Assembly (NCBI RefSeq): GCF_001675285.1
Contig: NZ_LSGQ01000003.1
Location: forward strand, 558,001 to 622,000
Length of the DNA: 64,000 nt
Source: Elizabethkingia miricola
GTDB lineage: Bacteria; Bacteroidota; Bacteroidia; Flavobacteriales; Weeksellaceae
Direction of reading: 5' to 3'
Part shown: one piece after another, positions 46,601 through 55,126 of the stretch
Position numbering within the stretch: position 1 is the first letter of the stretch
Layout of the letters: every line of letters begins with the position of its first letter
Position numbers and translations under genes: made by a program
Notes under the pieces: model-generated
Told to the model about the DNA's origin: nothing
What the model saw: the letters and a program-made list of their open reading frames with translations, nothing else
Databases searched by the model: none

Positions 46601-48700
46601 AAAGGTATTCTGGCCGATAACTTCAGACTTTCCAATGCAGGAAGTGAGATTTTATTACAATCAGAAAATAATTCGCCAGCCAGCCCATTAAATGTTTCAT
46701 TAAAAGATTTTAAAATAGAAACGATAACAGAGGCTATAAAAAAAGATTCACTTCTGGCTAAAGGAACGATTAACGGTACAGCACAACTGCGTGATCTTAC
46801 AAAGAAAATGACCTTTACATCAGACCTGAATATTTCGGATCTTATGGTTTATGGAAGCCCTGTAGGAAATGTTGCCGTGAAAGTAAAAAACAATTCAGCT
46901 AATATTCTGAATGCCGATGTTGCACTTTCCGGAAATGATAACGACGTGAAAATACTGGGTGATTATAATATTTCAGCAGGTACTTTCGATATGAATATGG
47001 CAATTAATCAGCTGCAGATGAAAACCGTTCAGGGATTCTCTATGAATGCTATTCATCATACTGAAGGCTATCTGTCCGGAAATCTTAAGCTGGCAGGAAG
47101 TACTGATAAACCCAATATTTTAGGAAAAGTAAAATTCAATAAAGTAGGACTCGAAATTGCAAAAACAGGAAGTGATTTCAGAAATATTGATGATGAGATC
47201 GACTTTACTAACAGAGGTATAGAATTCAACCGTTTCAAGGTTAAAGATAAAGACGGAAATGCTCTGACAGTAAACGGACAGGTGCTGACCCAGAATTACA
47301 GAGATTTTGCATTCAACCTGAATGTGAATGCCAAAGACTTTAAGGTTGTAAATTCTGAAAAAACCAATGATGCCATGATGTACGGAATTCTGGCAATTGA
47401 TGCAGGATTGCGTATCCGTGGAAATCTTGATTTGCCTAAAGTGGAAGGGAGGCTGACAGTTGCCGAGAATACAGATTTTACATTTGTATTGCCACAGTCG
47501 TCACCTGCGTTACAGGAAAGAGACGGGATTGTGGAATTCGTAGATCAGGATCAGGTAGTACTGAATAAAACAATAAAAACAGATTCTCTGAATGCCCAAA
47601 GCCGGATTAAGGGAATGGATGTAAGTGTGAATATCGAAGTGAATAAGGAAGCGAAAATGTCCATTGTTATTGATAAGGCTAACGGAGATTTTGTTAAACT
47701 TCAGGGTGAAGCACAGCTGACAGGCGGTATAGATCCTTCCGGGAAAACAACTTTGGTAGGAGTATATGAAGTAGAAAAAGGAGCTTATGAACTTTCTGTA
47801 AGTATGCTGAAACGTAAATTCGATATTCAGAAAGGGAGTACTATAACCTGGACCGGAGAACCAACGGCAGCTATTATGGATATTACAGCTGTCTATAAAA
47901 CGGAAACAGCTCCAATTGATCTTGTAGAGCAGCAGGTTAATCAGGGAGAAACCAATCTCTTTAAACAAAGAATGCCATTTAATGCGTTATTAAAGATGAA
48001 AGGGGAACTTCTGAAACCGGTATTGTCTTTTGATATTACAACTGATGAAAATAACAATTCGGTAGCAACAAATGTAAAGCAGTTGGTAGATGCGAAACTG
48101 GCACAGCTAAGACAACAGGAACCGGAAATGAATAAGCAGGTTTTTGCGTTATTATTACTGAACCGGTTTATTGGTGAGAATCCGTTCCAAAGTAGTGCAG
48201 GACTTTCGGCAGAAACTATGGCGAGACAAAGTGTAAGTAAAATTCTTTCTCAGCAGCTGAATAATCTGGCTTCGGATCTGATTAAAGGAGTTGATTTAAA
48301 TTTCGGTCTGGAATCTACAGATGATTATTCTACCGGAAATAAAAATACAAGAACCGACCTGAATGTGGATATCAGTAAGAAGTTGCTGAATGACCGTTTG
48401 AAAGTGACTGTAGGAAGTAATTTCGGACTGGAAGGACAAGCCCGCCAGAATGAGAATATGACGAATATTGCGGGGGATGTAACAGTAGATTACAGCCTGT
48501 CCAGAGATGGAAGATATATGCTGCGTGCTTACCGCAAAAACGATTATCAGGTAGCTTTACAGGGGCAGATTGTGGAAACCGGAGTTGGATTTATTATCAC
48601 ATTGGATTATGATAAGTTCCGTGAAATTTTCCAGAAATCTAAGAAAGAGAAAAACAGAAAAGTAAGAGATAAGAAAAACCAAGTCGTAGAATTTAAATAA
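43682..48700 (+). CDS. tamB: TamB-type translocation and assembly protein
   Basis: Protein of 1672 residues: a basic N-terminus, one inner-membrane anchor (about 12-35), then more than 1200 residues of beta-rich repeats forming a lipid-carrying bridge across the periplasm, and a conserved TamB C-terminal domain (about 1250-1640) including the hydrophobic L-L-L-N-R-F segment. Together with a TamA partner it assists outer-membrane protein or phospholipid delivery. The start appears to be TTG at 43682: no in-frame ATG precedes the membrane anchor and the -7 box is just upstream. Its stop overlaps the tamL start by one base. Confidence 0.9.
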   Translation: MKLKINKKKLLKRTIITIISIVVFFSLLILSLRLPVVQNFIKDRLVVYLENKIKTKVSLEKVYVAFPNNLQLENLYLKGQDVDTLLAVRKLDVGLNMMKLMSSTADITSIDLEGVNANVVRNRDGKFNFDYIINAFATSDKEESSSKPFIISLNKIKLKDIGVTFKDQQSKNDIKLYFNSFDTRVKTFDLQKNNYAVGDINLDGLKLKLKQDLVAEVSEKVGKKVDSLSKQQPMKIGLQGIKLTNFNIDYGDENTKTFAKVLFKELSTKVNQLDLENNAYNIDNVLLAGADIRADLYLPAKKEDPKKVQESSAGSGKEKAMKVLLGNLNFNDVKVVYNNTAVVPSKQGMDYNHLNFSRMNVDVRNFKMENNEFAGTVKSAEIKESKGLDIQRLTTNFTYGSKEAYLKNLYLQTSKTVLRDEVVIGYDSVEQLTANPGAIKVSASIRDSKVGFSDILNLVPTLRNTVPFNKYPNAVLLVNANAKGSVNDLVIQSFKLSGIDQLKVAASGRVKNAMNPDKLYYDLKIGELSSSDKTIYNLVPKNTIPSNISLPSFFSVKGIAKGTTKNVNTNLNLTSAFGNAEIIAQVDMRRKNHELYDVNANLHNLQIGKIIQNKEVGAITAKIAAKGEGFDPKSAKADIRGYVNSAVYKAYNYREMDLTGKINHGAYSLALNSKDPNANMNLAASGVYNEKNPTVKVNGAITKLDLNKLGFYEKPMIVAGKLDGDFSNLNPDELNGSLNLQNFAISDTKEVFPIQEVNFKAISTKDSNELNLNSQIADITLTGKYKLTQIFGALQQTINQYYQFQKPGKAQKIQPGQHFAFNAKIKNDNLIRKFVPDLKDFETITLNGNYDADSQKIEVDGRIPQLQYGENSIQGGTLKITNENQALQYNLGVASLKSSSLALNKISVVGDVANNTINYNITTKDAKDATQFLIAGTAKSLNDITEVSLNPNGLKLNYDDWTVAENNRIQISSKGILADNFRLSNAGSEILLQSENNSPASPLNVSLKDFKIETITEAIKKDSLLAKGTINGTAQLRDLTKKMTFTSDLNISDLMVYGSPVGNVAVKVKNNSANILNADVALSGNDNDVKILGDYNISAGTFDMNMAINQLQMKTVQGFSMNAIHHTEGYLSGNLKLAGSTDKPNILGKVKFNKVGLEIAKTGSDFRNIDDEIDFTNRGIEFNRFKVKDKDGNALTVNGQVLTQNYRDFAFNLNVNAKDFKVVNSEKTNDAMMYGILAIDAGLRIRGNLDLPKVEGRLTVAENTDFTFVLPQSSPALQERDGIVEFVDQDQVVLNKTIKTDSLNAQSRIKGMDVSVNIEVNKEAKMSIVIDKANGDFVKLQGEAQLTGGIDPSGKTTLVGVYEVEKGAYELSVSMLKRKFDIQKGSTITWTGEPTAAIMDITAVYKTETAPIDLVEQQVNQGETNLFKQRMPFNALLKMKGELLKPVLSFDITTDENNNSVATNVKQLVDAKLAQLRQQEPEMNKQVFALLLLNRFIGENPFQSSAGLSAETMARQSVSKILSQQLNNLASDLIKGVDLNFGLESTDDYSTGNKNTRTDLNVDISKKLLNDRLKVTVGSNFGLEGQARQNENMTNIAGDVTVDYSLSRDGRYMLRAYRKNDYQVALQGQIVETGVGFIITLDYDKFREIFQKSKKEKNRKVRDKKNQVVEFK

Positions 48701-51036
48701 TGAAGAAAAATAAATTCCATATCTATTATAAATACTGGCTTGTCTCAGGAATAGCTATATCTCTGTTTTCGTGCAGTGGTACAGGTTATCTCAGAGAAGG
48801 ACAAAATCTTTATACGGGAGGTAGTGTTAAGATCGAAAGCAAGACGATTTCAAAGAATGATAAAAAAGAGCTGTTGACAGCACTTGAAAGTAATCTTACG
48901 CCTAAGCCCAATCCTTCCATATTAGGGATGCGTCCTAAACTATTTTTCTATAACATTACAAAAGAGCCCAAAACGGATAAAGGATTCCGTTACTGGATGA
49001 AATATAAACTAGGACAGAAGCCTGTGTTACTGGGGGATGTCGACAGAGAATTCAATAAAGATATCATTGAAAACTATTCAGAGAATAAAGGCTATTTCAA
49101 TGCAAAAGCCACAGACAGTGTTATTGTTAAAAGCAAAAAAGCACAGGTAATTTACACTGTAAAGCCGGGAGAAAGATACCTGATTAGTCAGGTGAAATTT
49201 CAGAAAGATTCCAGCCTGATTAACAAGGAGATTCAGAACAATACAAAACGTACACTGCTAAAATCGGGAAATCCATTTGACCTGGATATTATAAAGGCAG
49301 AAAGAGAACGTATCGATAACCGTTTGAAAGAAAAAGGTTTCTATTATTTTCATCCGGATAATATCATTGTTCAGGCCGACACCACAGTTAGCAAAAACCA
49401 TCAGGTTGAGTTGAATGTAAAACTAAAGGATGATACTCCGAAATTGTCGAAAGAGCAGTTTTCAATAGATAAGGTTGTCGTTTTTCCTAATTACAATCTG
49501 CAGGATGTAAGAAAGGGTATGTATAAGATTCCGATGAGTGAAGATTCTCTGGCACCTTATGCTTACAAGAATATGTATGTGATAGATCCTCAGCATAAAT
49601 TTAAGCCTAAGGTTTTTGACAGAGCTTTGTATTTTGAAAAAGGTGATCTTTATAACCGTACCAATCATAATCTGTCCTTAAACCGTTTAATCAATTTGGG
49701 AATATTCAAATTTGTGAAAAATGAATTTGTTGTTTCGGATTCGTTGAAAAATAAGTTTGATGCCTATTATCTGCTGACACCAAGGCAAATGCAGTCTTTG
49801 CGTTTAGAAGCCCTGGGGCGTACTAATTCCGCAAATTATGGTGGTAGTGAACTGAATCTGAACTGGACACACAGAAATATTTTCCGTGGTGCAGAACAAT
49901 TTAAAGCAGCTGTTTATGGAGCTTTTGATCTGCAAATGGGAGGAGGTGACGGTGCTAAAAACATGTTCCGTGCCGGTGTCAATACTCAACTTTCTATTCC
50001 GCGTATTGTAGCGCCTTTCCGTTTTAATTCTTCCAGCGAGTTTGTTCCGAGAACTAATATCAGTTTGGGGTATGAGTTTCAGAACAGAAGACAGTATTAC
50101 ACACTGAACAATTTCAATGCATCTTTCGGCTATAGCTGGAAAGAAAATGCCAGAAAAGAACATGAGCTAAAGGTTTTTGATGCAACTTATGTTTCACCAA
50201 CGAATGTTACGGCCACTTATGACTCATTAACAATAGCAAATCCTGAATTGAAAAGGGCTATTGAAAGACAATTGGTTTTTGGGCCGACTTATACTTATAC
50301 CTATACCAATACCATGCAGCCAAAGACTAATACGATCTATTATCGTGGTATGGTGGATCTGGCAGGTACTCTTACAGGCTTGTTTACGGGAGCAGATGCC
50401 AAGGCAGGGAAAGAAAAGAAAATTTTTGGAATACCTTTCAGTCAGTATATTAAAGTAGAAAACGATTTCAGATTCTATCACAAATTCGGAGAGAAAAGTA
50501 TGTTTGCATCCAGAGTAATAGCCGGGATAGCTTATCCATATGGAAACTCAGCAACGGTTCCTTTCTCCCGTCAGTTTTTTGTAGGGGGAAGTAACAGTAT
50601 CCGAGCCTTTAGAGCCAGAGCTCTGGGGCCGGGAAGTTTTGACCCGAGAAGAAATAATCCTAATGGTCAATTTTTCTTCGATCAATCCGGAGATATTAAA
50701 CTGGAAATGAATGCTGAATACCGTGCAAACCTTTATAAATTCATTAACGTTGCAGCATTTGTGGATGCCGGAAATGTATGGTTGGTGAATAGCAATCCGG
50801 ATTTACCGGGTGGGAAGTTTTCAAAAGATTTTTTAAGCGAAATAGCAGTAGGTGCAGGTGTTGGTCTGAGACTGGATTTTTCTATTCTGGTACTAAGGCT
50901 GGATCTGGCGATGCCACTGAGAGTTCCTTATTATGAAAAAGGAAAGAGATGGACTTTGGACAGGATTAATTTCGGAGACAGCCAATGGCGGAAAGATAAT
51001 CTTGTATTTAATATAGCAATAGGATACCCGTTCTAA
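48700..51036 (+). CDS. tamL: TamL, lipoprotein BamA/TamA-family assembly protein
   Basis: Protein of 778 residues: a lipoprotein signal (hydrophobic 13-24, lipobox L-F-S-C), POTRA-like domains (about 40-330) and a 16-strand surface-antigen barrel (about 380-778) with the late motif G-G-S-N-S-I-R-A-F-R-A-R of Omp85 proteins and a terminal Phe. The N-terminal lipid distinguishes it from proteobacterial TamA and matches the Bacteroidota TamL variant. It overlaps tamB by one base (TAATG), so both are translated together. Confidence 0.9.
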   Translation: MKKNKFHIYYKYWLVSGIAISLFSCSGTGYLREGQNLYTGGSVKIESKTISKNDKKELLTALESNLTPKPNPSILGMRPKLFFYNITKEPKTDKGFRYWMKYKLGQKPVLLGDVDREFNKDIIENYSENKGYFNAKATDSVIVKSKKAQVIYTVKPGERYLISQVKFQKDSSLINKEIQNNTKRTLLKSGNPFDLDIIKAERERIDNRLKEKGFYYFHPDNIIVQADTTVSKNHQVELNVKLKDDTPKLSKEQFSIDKVVVFPNYNLQDVRKGMYKIPMSEDSLAPYAYKNMYVIDPQHKFKPKVFDRALYFEKGDLYNRTNHNLSLNRLINLGIFKFVKNEFVVSDSLKNKFDAYYLLTPRQMQSLRLEALGRTNSANYGGSELNLNWTHRNIFRGAEQFKAAVYGAFDLQMGGGDGAKNMFRAGVNTQLSIPRIVAPFRFNSSSEFVPRTNISLGYEFQNRRQYYTLNNFNASFGYSWKENARKEHELKVFDATYVSPTNVTATYDSLTIANPELKRAIERQLVFGPTYTYTYTNTMQPKTNTIYYRGMVDLAGTLTGLFTGADAKAGKEKKIFGIPFSQYIKVENDFRFYHKFGEKSMFASRVIAGIAYPYGNSATVPFSRQFFVGGSNSIRAFRARALGPGSFDPRRNNPNGQFFFDQSGDIKLEMNAEYRANLYKFINVAAFVDAGNVWLVNSNPDLPGGKFSKDFLSEIAVGAGVGLRLDFSILVLRLDLAMPLRVPYYEKGKRWTLDRINFGDSQWRKDNLVFNIAIGYPF

Positions 51037-51037
51037 G

Positions 51038-51958
51038 ATGTTTAAACATATTAAATTTTTCTGGGAAGTTCTGAGAGATACCTTTACGGAGTGGAATGAC
51101 TCTTCTGCGATGAAAGATTCTGCAAGTCTGGCTTATTATGCAATATTTTCCATTCCCGGTCTCTTAATCATTATTATCTGGATTGCCGGAAACTTCTTTG
51201 GTGAAGAGGCTATTCGTGGAGAGATAAGCGAACAGATCAGTGGATTCATGGGTACAGATGTAGCTAAAAGTGTAGAAAGTCTTATAGCAGGTGCACTTAT
51301 AGATAAGCAAAATGTTTTTATGAAAGTTGTCGGTGTAGGTGCTTTGGTATTTGGTTCTACAACCTTATTTTTCCAGTTGCAGCATTCACTGAATACACTT
51401 TGGGATATACAGTCAGCACCCAAAAAAGCTTTACTGAAATTTCTTTTGGATAGGGCAAACTCGCTGGGAATGATTCTTATTCTTGGATTCTTGCTTATGA
51501 TTACCATGATTTTATCTTCATTAATCAGCTTATTCAACAACTGGATTACCCAATATTTTGGTTTCGAAACCTATATGCTTGTAGAGCTGGTGAATTTTGC
51601 TATCGGTTTCGGACTGGTGATGCTTCTGTTTGCTCTGATGTTTAAGGTTCTTCCGGATGTGCAGGTAAGCTGGAAACCGGTGTGGAAAGGTGCTTTGCTT
51701 ACAACTATACTCTTTACTCTGGGTAAGTTTTTATTAAGCCTTTATTTCGGAAAAGTAAAACCCACTTCAGCATTCGGGACTGCTGGAACAGTTATTCTGA
51801 TTATGATGTGGATCAATTATACCTGTATGCTTATTTTCTTTGGGGCGAAATTTACCAAAGTATATGCCTATAAAAAAGGTTATAAAATTGTTCCGTCCAA
51901 ACATGCTAAATGGAGTCAGGCGAAGCTTTATGAGGAAAGTCTGAAATCTGAAAGCTAA
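51038..51958 (+). CDS. YihY/virulence factor BrkB family membrane protein
   Basis: Protein of 306 residues with six membrane helices. The N-terminal signature D-S-A-S-L-A-Y-Y-A-I-F-S-I-P and the G-A-L-V-F-G-S-T-T-L-F-F-Q-L-Q segment are diagnostic of the YihY family. The family has been proposed to transport phospholipids across the inner membrane, together with or parallel to AsmA-like bridges. Its place 1 bp after tamL (stop-start distance) in the tamB operon fits such a lipid-transport role. Confidence 0.9.
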   Translation: MFKHIKFFWEVLRDTFTEWNDSSAMKDSASLAYYAIFSIPGLLIIIIWIAGNFFGEEAIRGEISEQISGFMGTDVAKSVESLIAGALIDKQNVFMKVVGVGALVFGSTTLFFQLQHSLNTLWDIQSAPKKALLKFLLDRANSLGMILILGFLLMITMILSSLISLFNNWITQYFGFETYMLVELVNFAIGFGLVMLLFALMFKVLPDVQVSWKPVWKGALLTTILFTLGKFLLSLYFGKVKPTSAFGTAGTVILIMMWINYTCMLIFFGAKFTKVYAYKKGYKIVPSKHAKWSQAKLYEESLKSES

Positions 51959-51995
51959 TTATAGAATCTTCCGAGCTTAATTATTCTGTACTGGG

Positions 51996-52685
51996 TTAGT
52001 AATAAAAATAAACCTTTGGTTTAAATTTAATCTCAGTAGCCTTATAAGTATCCATTGTTACTTTAGGAAACTTATAAGTATAGGTTTCGAATGAACTTGA
52101 TTCCTTTTTAGAATCCTCAATGTCATCACAACTACCTGTATCTTTTGCAATATTAATTTTCTGAGTGGAGAAATTAATATCATAGGTGTAATCGAAGTCA
52201 CAGGTGTCCCAGTATCTGTATTTAGAACCAATCAGATACCAGTCGTTATTCTGGTATCTGAATATTTGTTTATAGCTTTCAGTTCTCCTGGAATTGTTAT
52301 GAATTTCATGTTCAATAATAAGTGTGTTGTTCTTAACACTGATACCGATTAAAGGAACTGAGCTTTCTTCAAAACAAAATCCACATTCTTTACTGTCCCA
52401 TAAAATATTTGTATTCTTTTTGAACAACTGATATTGGTTGTTGCTGTCTTGTCTCAGAATATAAAGAACCCTTTTATAATTCTTTTTGAGATCTTTTGTC
52501 TGGTTGAGGTTACATACAATTACTTTCTCATCCCTTCCGTCTTTATCAAGATCACCATATACTGTTTTTACTGCTATACAATTTTTCGGGAGCTGAAAAC
52601 CTTGTCCGGAATATAAGGAAAGTGATAGGCTAAATAAAAGTAAGGAGAAGCAATATTTCATTATTTGGTTGTATTGATTCTCCAA
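51996..52685 (-). CDS. exported protein of unknown function
   Basis: Protein of 229 residues with a signal peptide (about 8-28, S-L-Y-S-G-Q). The early part (G-D-L-D-K-D-G-R-D-E-K) resembles the calcium-binding-like loops of FG-GAP/VCBS-type repeats, here once. Several Cys (C-G-F-C and two later) may form disulfides. It starts 14 bp after the SDR stop and may be co-transcribed. Function unknown. Confidence 0.65.
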   Translation of the reverse strand: MENQYNQIMKYCFSLLLFSLSLSLYSGQGFQLPKNCIAVKTVYGDLDKDGRDEKVIVCNLNQTKDLKKNYKRVLYILRQDSNNQYQLFKKNTNILWDSKECGFCFEESSVPLIGISVKNNTLIIEHEIHNNSRRTESYKQIFRYQNNDWYLIGSKYRYWDTCDFDYTYDINFSTQKINIAKDTGSCDDIEDSKKESSSFETYTYKFPKVTMDTYKATEIKFKPKVYFYY

Positions 52686-52699
52686 ATATAGTGGATTAT

Positions 52700-53455
52700 T
52701 TAGGAGCTGATGACCGAAATTCCTGCATCAACCGCTAATTCTGCTCCATGGATATAAGAGGCTTCCTGCGAAGCCAGAAAAAGTACAGCATTGGCTATTT
52801 CGGAAGGTTCACCCTGCCTTCTGAACGGAATTGTAGGAATAAGATTCTCTATAGCTTCATCAATTTGCTCCTGATTCAGCCCTGTATTATTAAAAATATT
52901 GGTTTTAATATGTCCGGGGCTGATACCGTTTACACGGATGCCTTTTTCTGTAAATTCGGCGGCAAAGGTTTTTATAAATGATTGTACAGCTGCTTTGGCA
53001 GCAGAATAAACAGAGAAATAAGGTGTTCCGGTTTCGGTGACAAAAGAAGTATTAAGAACTATAGAACTACCGGATTTCATCAAAGGGAGAATCTGCTGAA
53101 CTGTAAAGAAAGTTCCTTTTACAAGCATATTGAAAAGCTCATCAAAATGTGCTTCGTTGGCCTGTTCCACAGAGGCAAACTGCCCATAACCGGCATTTAC
53201 AAAAAGTAAATCGATATTGTTAGTAAATTGCTTTACTTTTTTCTGCAGCTGGAAAACATCCTGCATATCTCCGGCATTGGATACTATTCCGAATGCTCTT
53301 TCGCCTAGCCGGCTTACGGCTTTATGTACCGAAGCATTACTTCTGCCCGTAACTATAGCGAATCCGCCTTCTTCTATAAATTGTTGTGCGGTAGCATAGC
53401 CCATACCGTTGGTTCCTCCTGTAATCAGAGCAAATTTATCTTTGAATCTTTGCAT
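52700..53455 (-). CDS. short-chain dehydrogenase/reductase
   Basis: Protein of 251 residues with the SDR cofactor motif T-G-G-T-N-G-M-G (12-19), N-A-G-Y-G, the catalytic Ser in L-N-T-S-F, Tyr-x3-Lys in Y-S-A-A-K, and the I-S-P-G-H-I-K-T segment. A classical SDR of the glucose-dehydrogenase-like group, probably NADPH-dependent given the Arg after the second strand (T-G-R-S-N). The substrate is not predictable. Confidence 0.9.
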   Translation of the reverse strand: MQRFKDKFALITGGTNGMGYATAQQFIEEGGFAIVTGRSNASVHKAVSRLGERAFGIVSNAGDMQDVFQLQKKVKQFTNNIDLLFVNAGYGQFASVEQANEAHFDELFNMLVKGTFFTVQQILPLMKSGSSIVLNTSFVTETGTPYFSVYSAAKAAVQSFIKTFAAEFTEKGIRVNGISPGHIKTNIFNNTGLNQEQIDEAIENLIPTIPFRRQGEPSEIANAVLFLASQEASYIHGAELAVDAGISVISS

Positions 53456-53559
53456 GACATTTTATTTATAATTCTGATACAAAGATTGGCACTAATATAC
53501 TGCAATAAAACCCGAAACTTGCGGAATTAATTATGAGTGATGAATAGTGAGTAGTACTT

Positions 53560-53641
53560 GGGAATATAGGACTTTAATATATAAATCTTATACCTTACAT
53601 CTCATATCTAACCTCTAATTTCCAATTTCTAACTTCGTACT
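53560..53641. repeat. degenerate TTAGAAGT-type repeats
   Basis: Repeated CTCATATC/CTAACCTC/CTAATTTC/CTAACTTC words up to the CLC stop codon, matching those at 7700-7832 (shared word TCTAACTTCGTACTT). No coding potential. Confidence 0.5.
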
Positions 53642-54949
53642 TTAAAGATCATTTAGTCTTTTTCCCTGAAGGTTCATGAATCTGGGATGTTTGGCATCAC
53701 CTATCATTTGCTTACCATAGATACTGTTGTTTCCGGATAATAAATAAGCAACAACACAGGCGATAGCAACATAAACACCGCATTCACTTCCAAAGAGTTC
53801 AATAGCCATAATCATACAGGCGATAGGAGTGTTGGTTGCTCCTGCAAATACCGCTACAAATCCCATTCCGGCCAAAAGTCCTGGTGGAAGCGGAATAAAA
53901 TAGCTTAAAGCATTTCCTAATGTAGCGCCAATAAAGAACAATGGTGTTACTTCTCCGCCTTTAAATCCTGCAGATAAAGTAACGATGGTGAAGATCATTT
54001 TCAGTGCAAAATCATAGGCAGGCAATTGCTGATCAAAAGAAGCGACAATAGTCGGGATTCCTAATCCTATATATTTGGTAGTGCCTATAGCCCAAACTGC
54101 TGAGGCAACAATAATACCTCCAACAAAAGGTCTTAATGGAGGATAAGATATTTTAGATTTGAATATCCTTCCGGCCCAGTGTATAATCTTGCTAAAAGCG
54201 GAAGCACATAATCCAAAGAATATTCCTGCCATGATAGCATAGAGAATATTCAGGAAGGAGATCTCCGGAATAAAACTAATATGATAATGGGTATGATGTG
54301 TCTGCCACATTTTAGTTACAAGGTCGGCTATAATGGAAGCTGCAAATGCTGGAAAAATTGCATTATATCTTATTCTGCCAATCAAAAAGACTTCCAGTCC
54401 GAATAATGCGCCTGCTAAAGGAGTTCCGAAGACTGAACCGAATCCGGCAGCTATTGCTGCAATAATTAAAATTGCACGTTCACTGGTATTTAGTCTGAAG
54501 GGTTTGCTAAACTGATCGGCAATAGCACCAGCCATTTGCAGTGCTGTACCTTCACGTCCGGCAGAACCTCCAAAAAAATGAGTAGCCATGGTTCCGATAT
54601 ATACAAAAGGCGTCATCCGAAATGGGATGATCTGTTTAGGGTCGTGGATAGTGTCTATTAGCAGATTGTTTCCGGCTTCTATATCCTTTCCTAAATAGTA
54701 ATAAAGCAATCCTATAAGGAAACCGCCTATTGGCAGCAAGGCGATTAACCATAAATGATTTTCTCTGAAATTAGTAGCCCAGTCCAGTGTCTGTAAAAAG
54801 AATGCTGATGCTGATCCTATTAAAGTACCTATAAAAAGGGTAATGAGCAGCCATCTTAAAATATAAAGGGTGGAAGGGTAGCGTCTGAAAAATACCTGTA
54901 TAGACAGGCTGAATTTTTTGCTGGCTGATTTTTGTTTTTTTATTGACAT
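53642..54949 (-). CDS. CLC-F type fluoride/proton antiporter
   Basis: Protein of 435 residues with the CLC fold of about 17 helical segments. Two changes from chloride CLCs point to the fluoride branch: the first selectivity motif reads G-N-N-L (93-96) instead of G-S-G-I-P, and the gating-glutamate motif is G-R-E-G-T (131-135, Glu133) instead of G-R-E-G-P. The gene has a fluoride riboswitch in its leader, which settles the substrate. It expels fluoride in exchange for protons. General annotation would call it a chloride channel. Confidence 0.9.
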   Translation of the reverse strand: MSIKKQKSASKKFSLSIQVFFRRYPSTLYILRWLLITLFIGTLIGSASAFFLQTLDWATNFRENHLWLIALLPIGGFLIGLLYYYLGKDIEAGNNLLIDTIHDPKQIIPFRMTPFVYIGTMATHFFGGSAGREGTALQMAGAIADQFSKPFRLNTSERAILIIAAIAAGFGSVFGTPLAGALFGLEVFLIGRIRYNAIFPAFAASIIADLVTKMWQTHHTHYHISFIPEISFLNILYAIMAGIFFGLCASAFSKIIHWAGRIFKSKISYPPLRPFVGGIIVASAVWAIGTTKYIGLGIPTIVASFDQQLPAYDFALKMIFTIVTLSAGFKGGEVTPLFFIGATLGNALSYFIPLPPGLLAGMGFVAVFAGATNTPIACMIMAIELFGSECGVYVAIACVVAYLLSGNNSIYGKQMIGDAKHPRFMNLQGKRLNDL

Positions 54950-54955
54950 AATGTA

Positions 54956-54989
54956 CCTGATAAAATGTTTAACATTTAATTTAATCAGG
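54956..54989 (-). promoter_or_regulatory. possible expression-platform hairpin of the fluoride riboswitch
   Basis: CCTGAT at the 3' end of the aptamer is complementary to ATCAGG seven bases before the ATG; the interval also holds AAATG/CATTT arms. Pairing would disrupt the aptamer pseudoknot strand and bury the region just before the start codon. There is no T-run, so control of translation is more likely than termination. Confidence 0.5.
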
Positions 54990-55037
54990 CGTCATCAGCT
55001 CCTCAGAAGCGGTTGGGTAAGGAAGAACACCATTTCC
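54984..55037 (-). promoter_or_regulatory. fluoride riboswitch (crcB motif)
   Basis: On the minus strand the leader contains GGAAATGGTGTTCTTCC (P1 arms GGAA/TTCC), AACCGCT, the second stem CTTCTGAGGAG and then GCTGATGACGCCTGAT. GGTGTT pairs with GACGCC as the conserved pseudoknot. The ATGGTGTTC, AACCGCT and GCTGATGACGCCT blocks are the hallmarks of the crcB aptamer, as in the Bacillus cereus and Thermotoga examples I remember. The aptamer ends 34 bp before the CLC-F start codon. Confidence 0.94.
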
Positions 55038-55052
55038 TCTTTTTGTATAATG

Positions 55053-55060
55053 CAAATTTA
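55053..55060 (-). promoter_or_regulatory. -7 box of the fluoride-exporter gene
   Basis: TAAATTTG on the minus strand, exact TAnnTTTG, about 16 bp before the first aptamer base. It gives a leader of roughly 95 nt that is almost entirely riboswitch. Confidence 0.7.
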
Positions 55061-55126
55061 GAGATATTTATTTATCCACAACAAATTTTAATTCACTTTT
55101 TGTAAAAGCTGCTTCATCGAAATGTT

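Noticed and set aside
53642-54949. Ordinary chloride channel
   Set aside because: The selectivity motifs are changed in the way of CLC-F proteins and the leader is a fluoride riboswitch.
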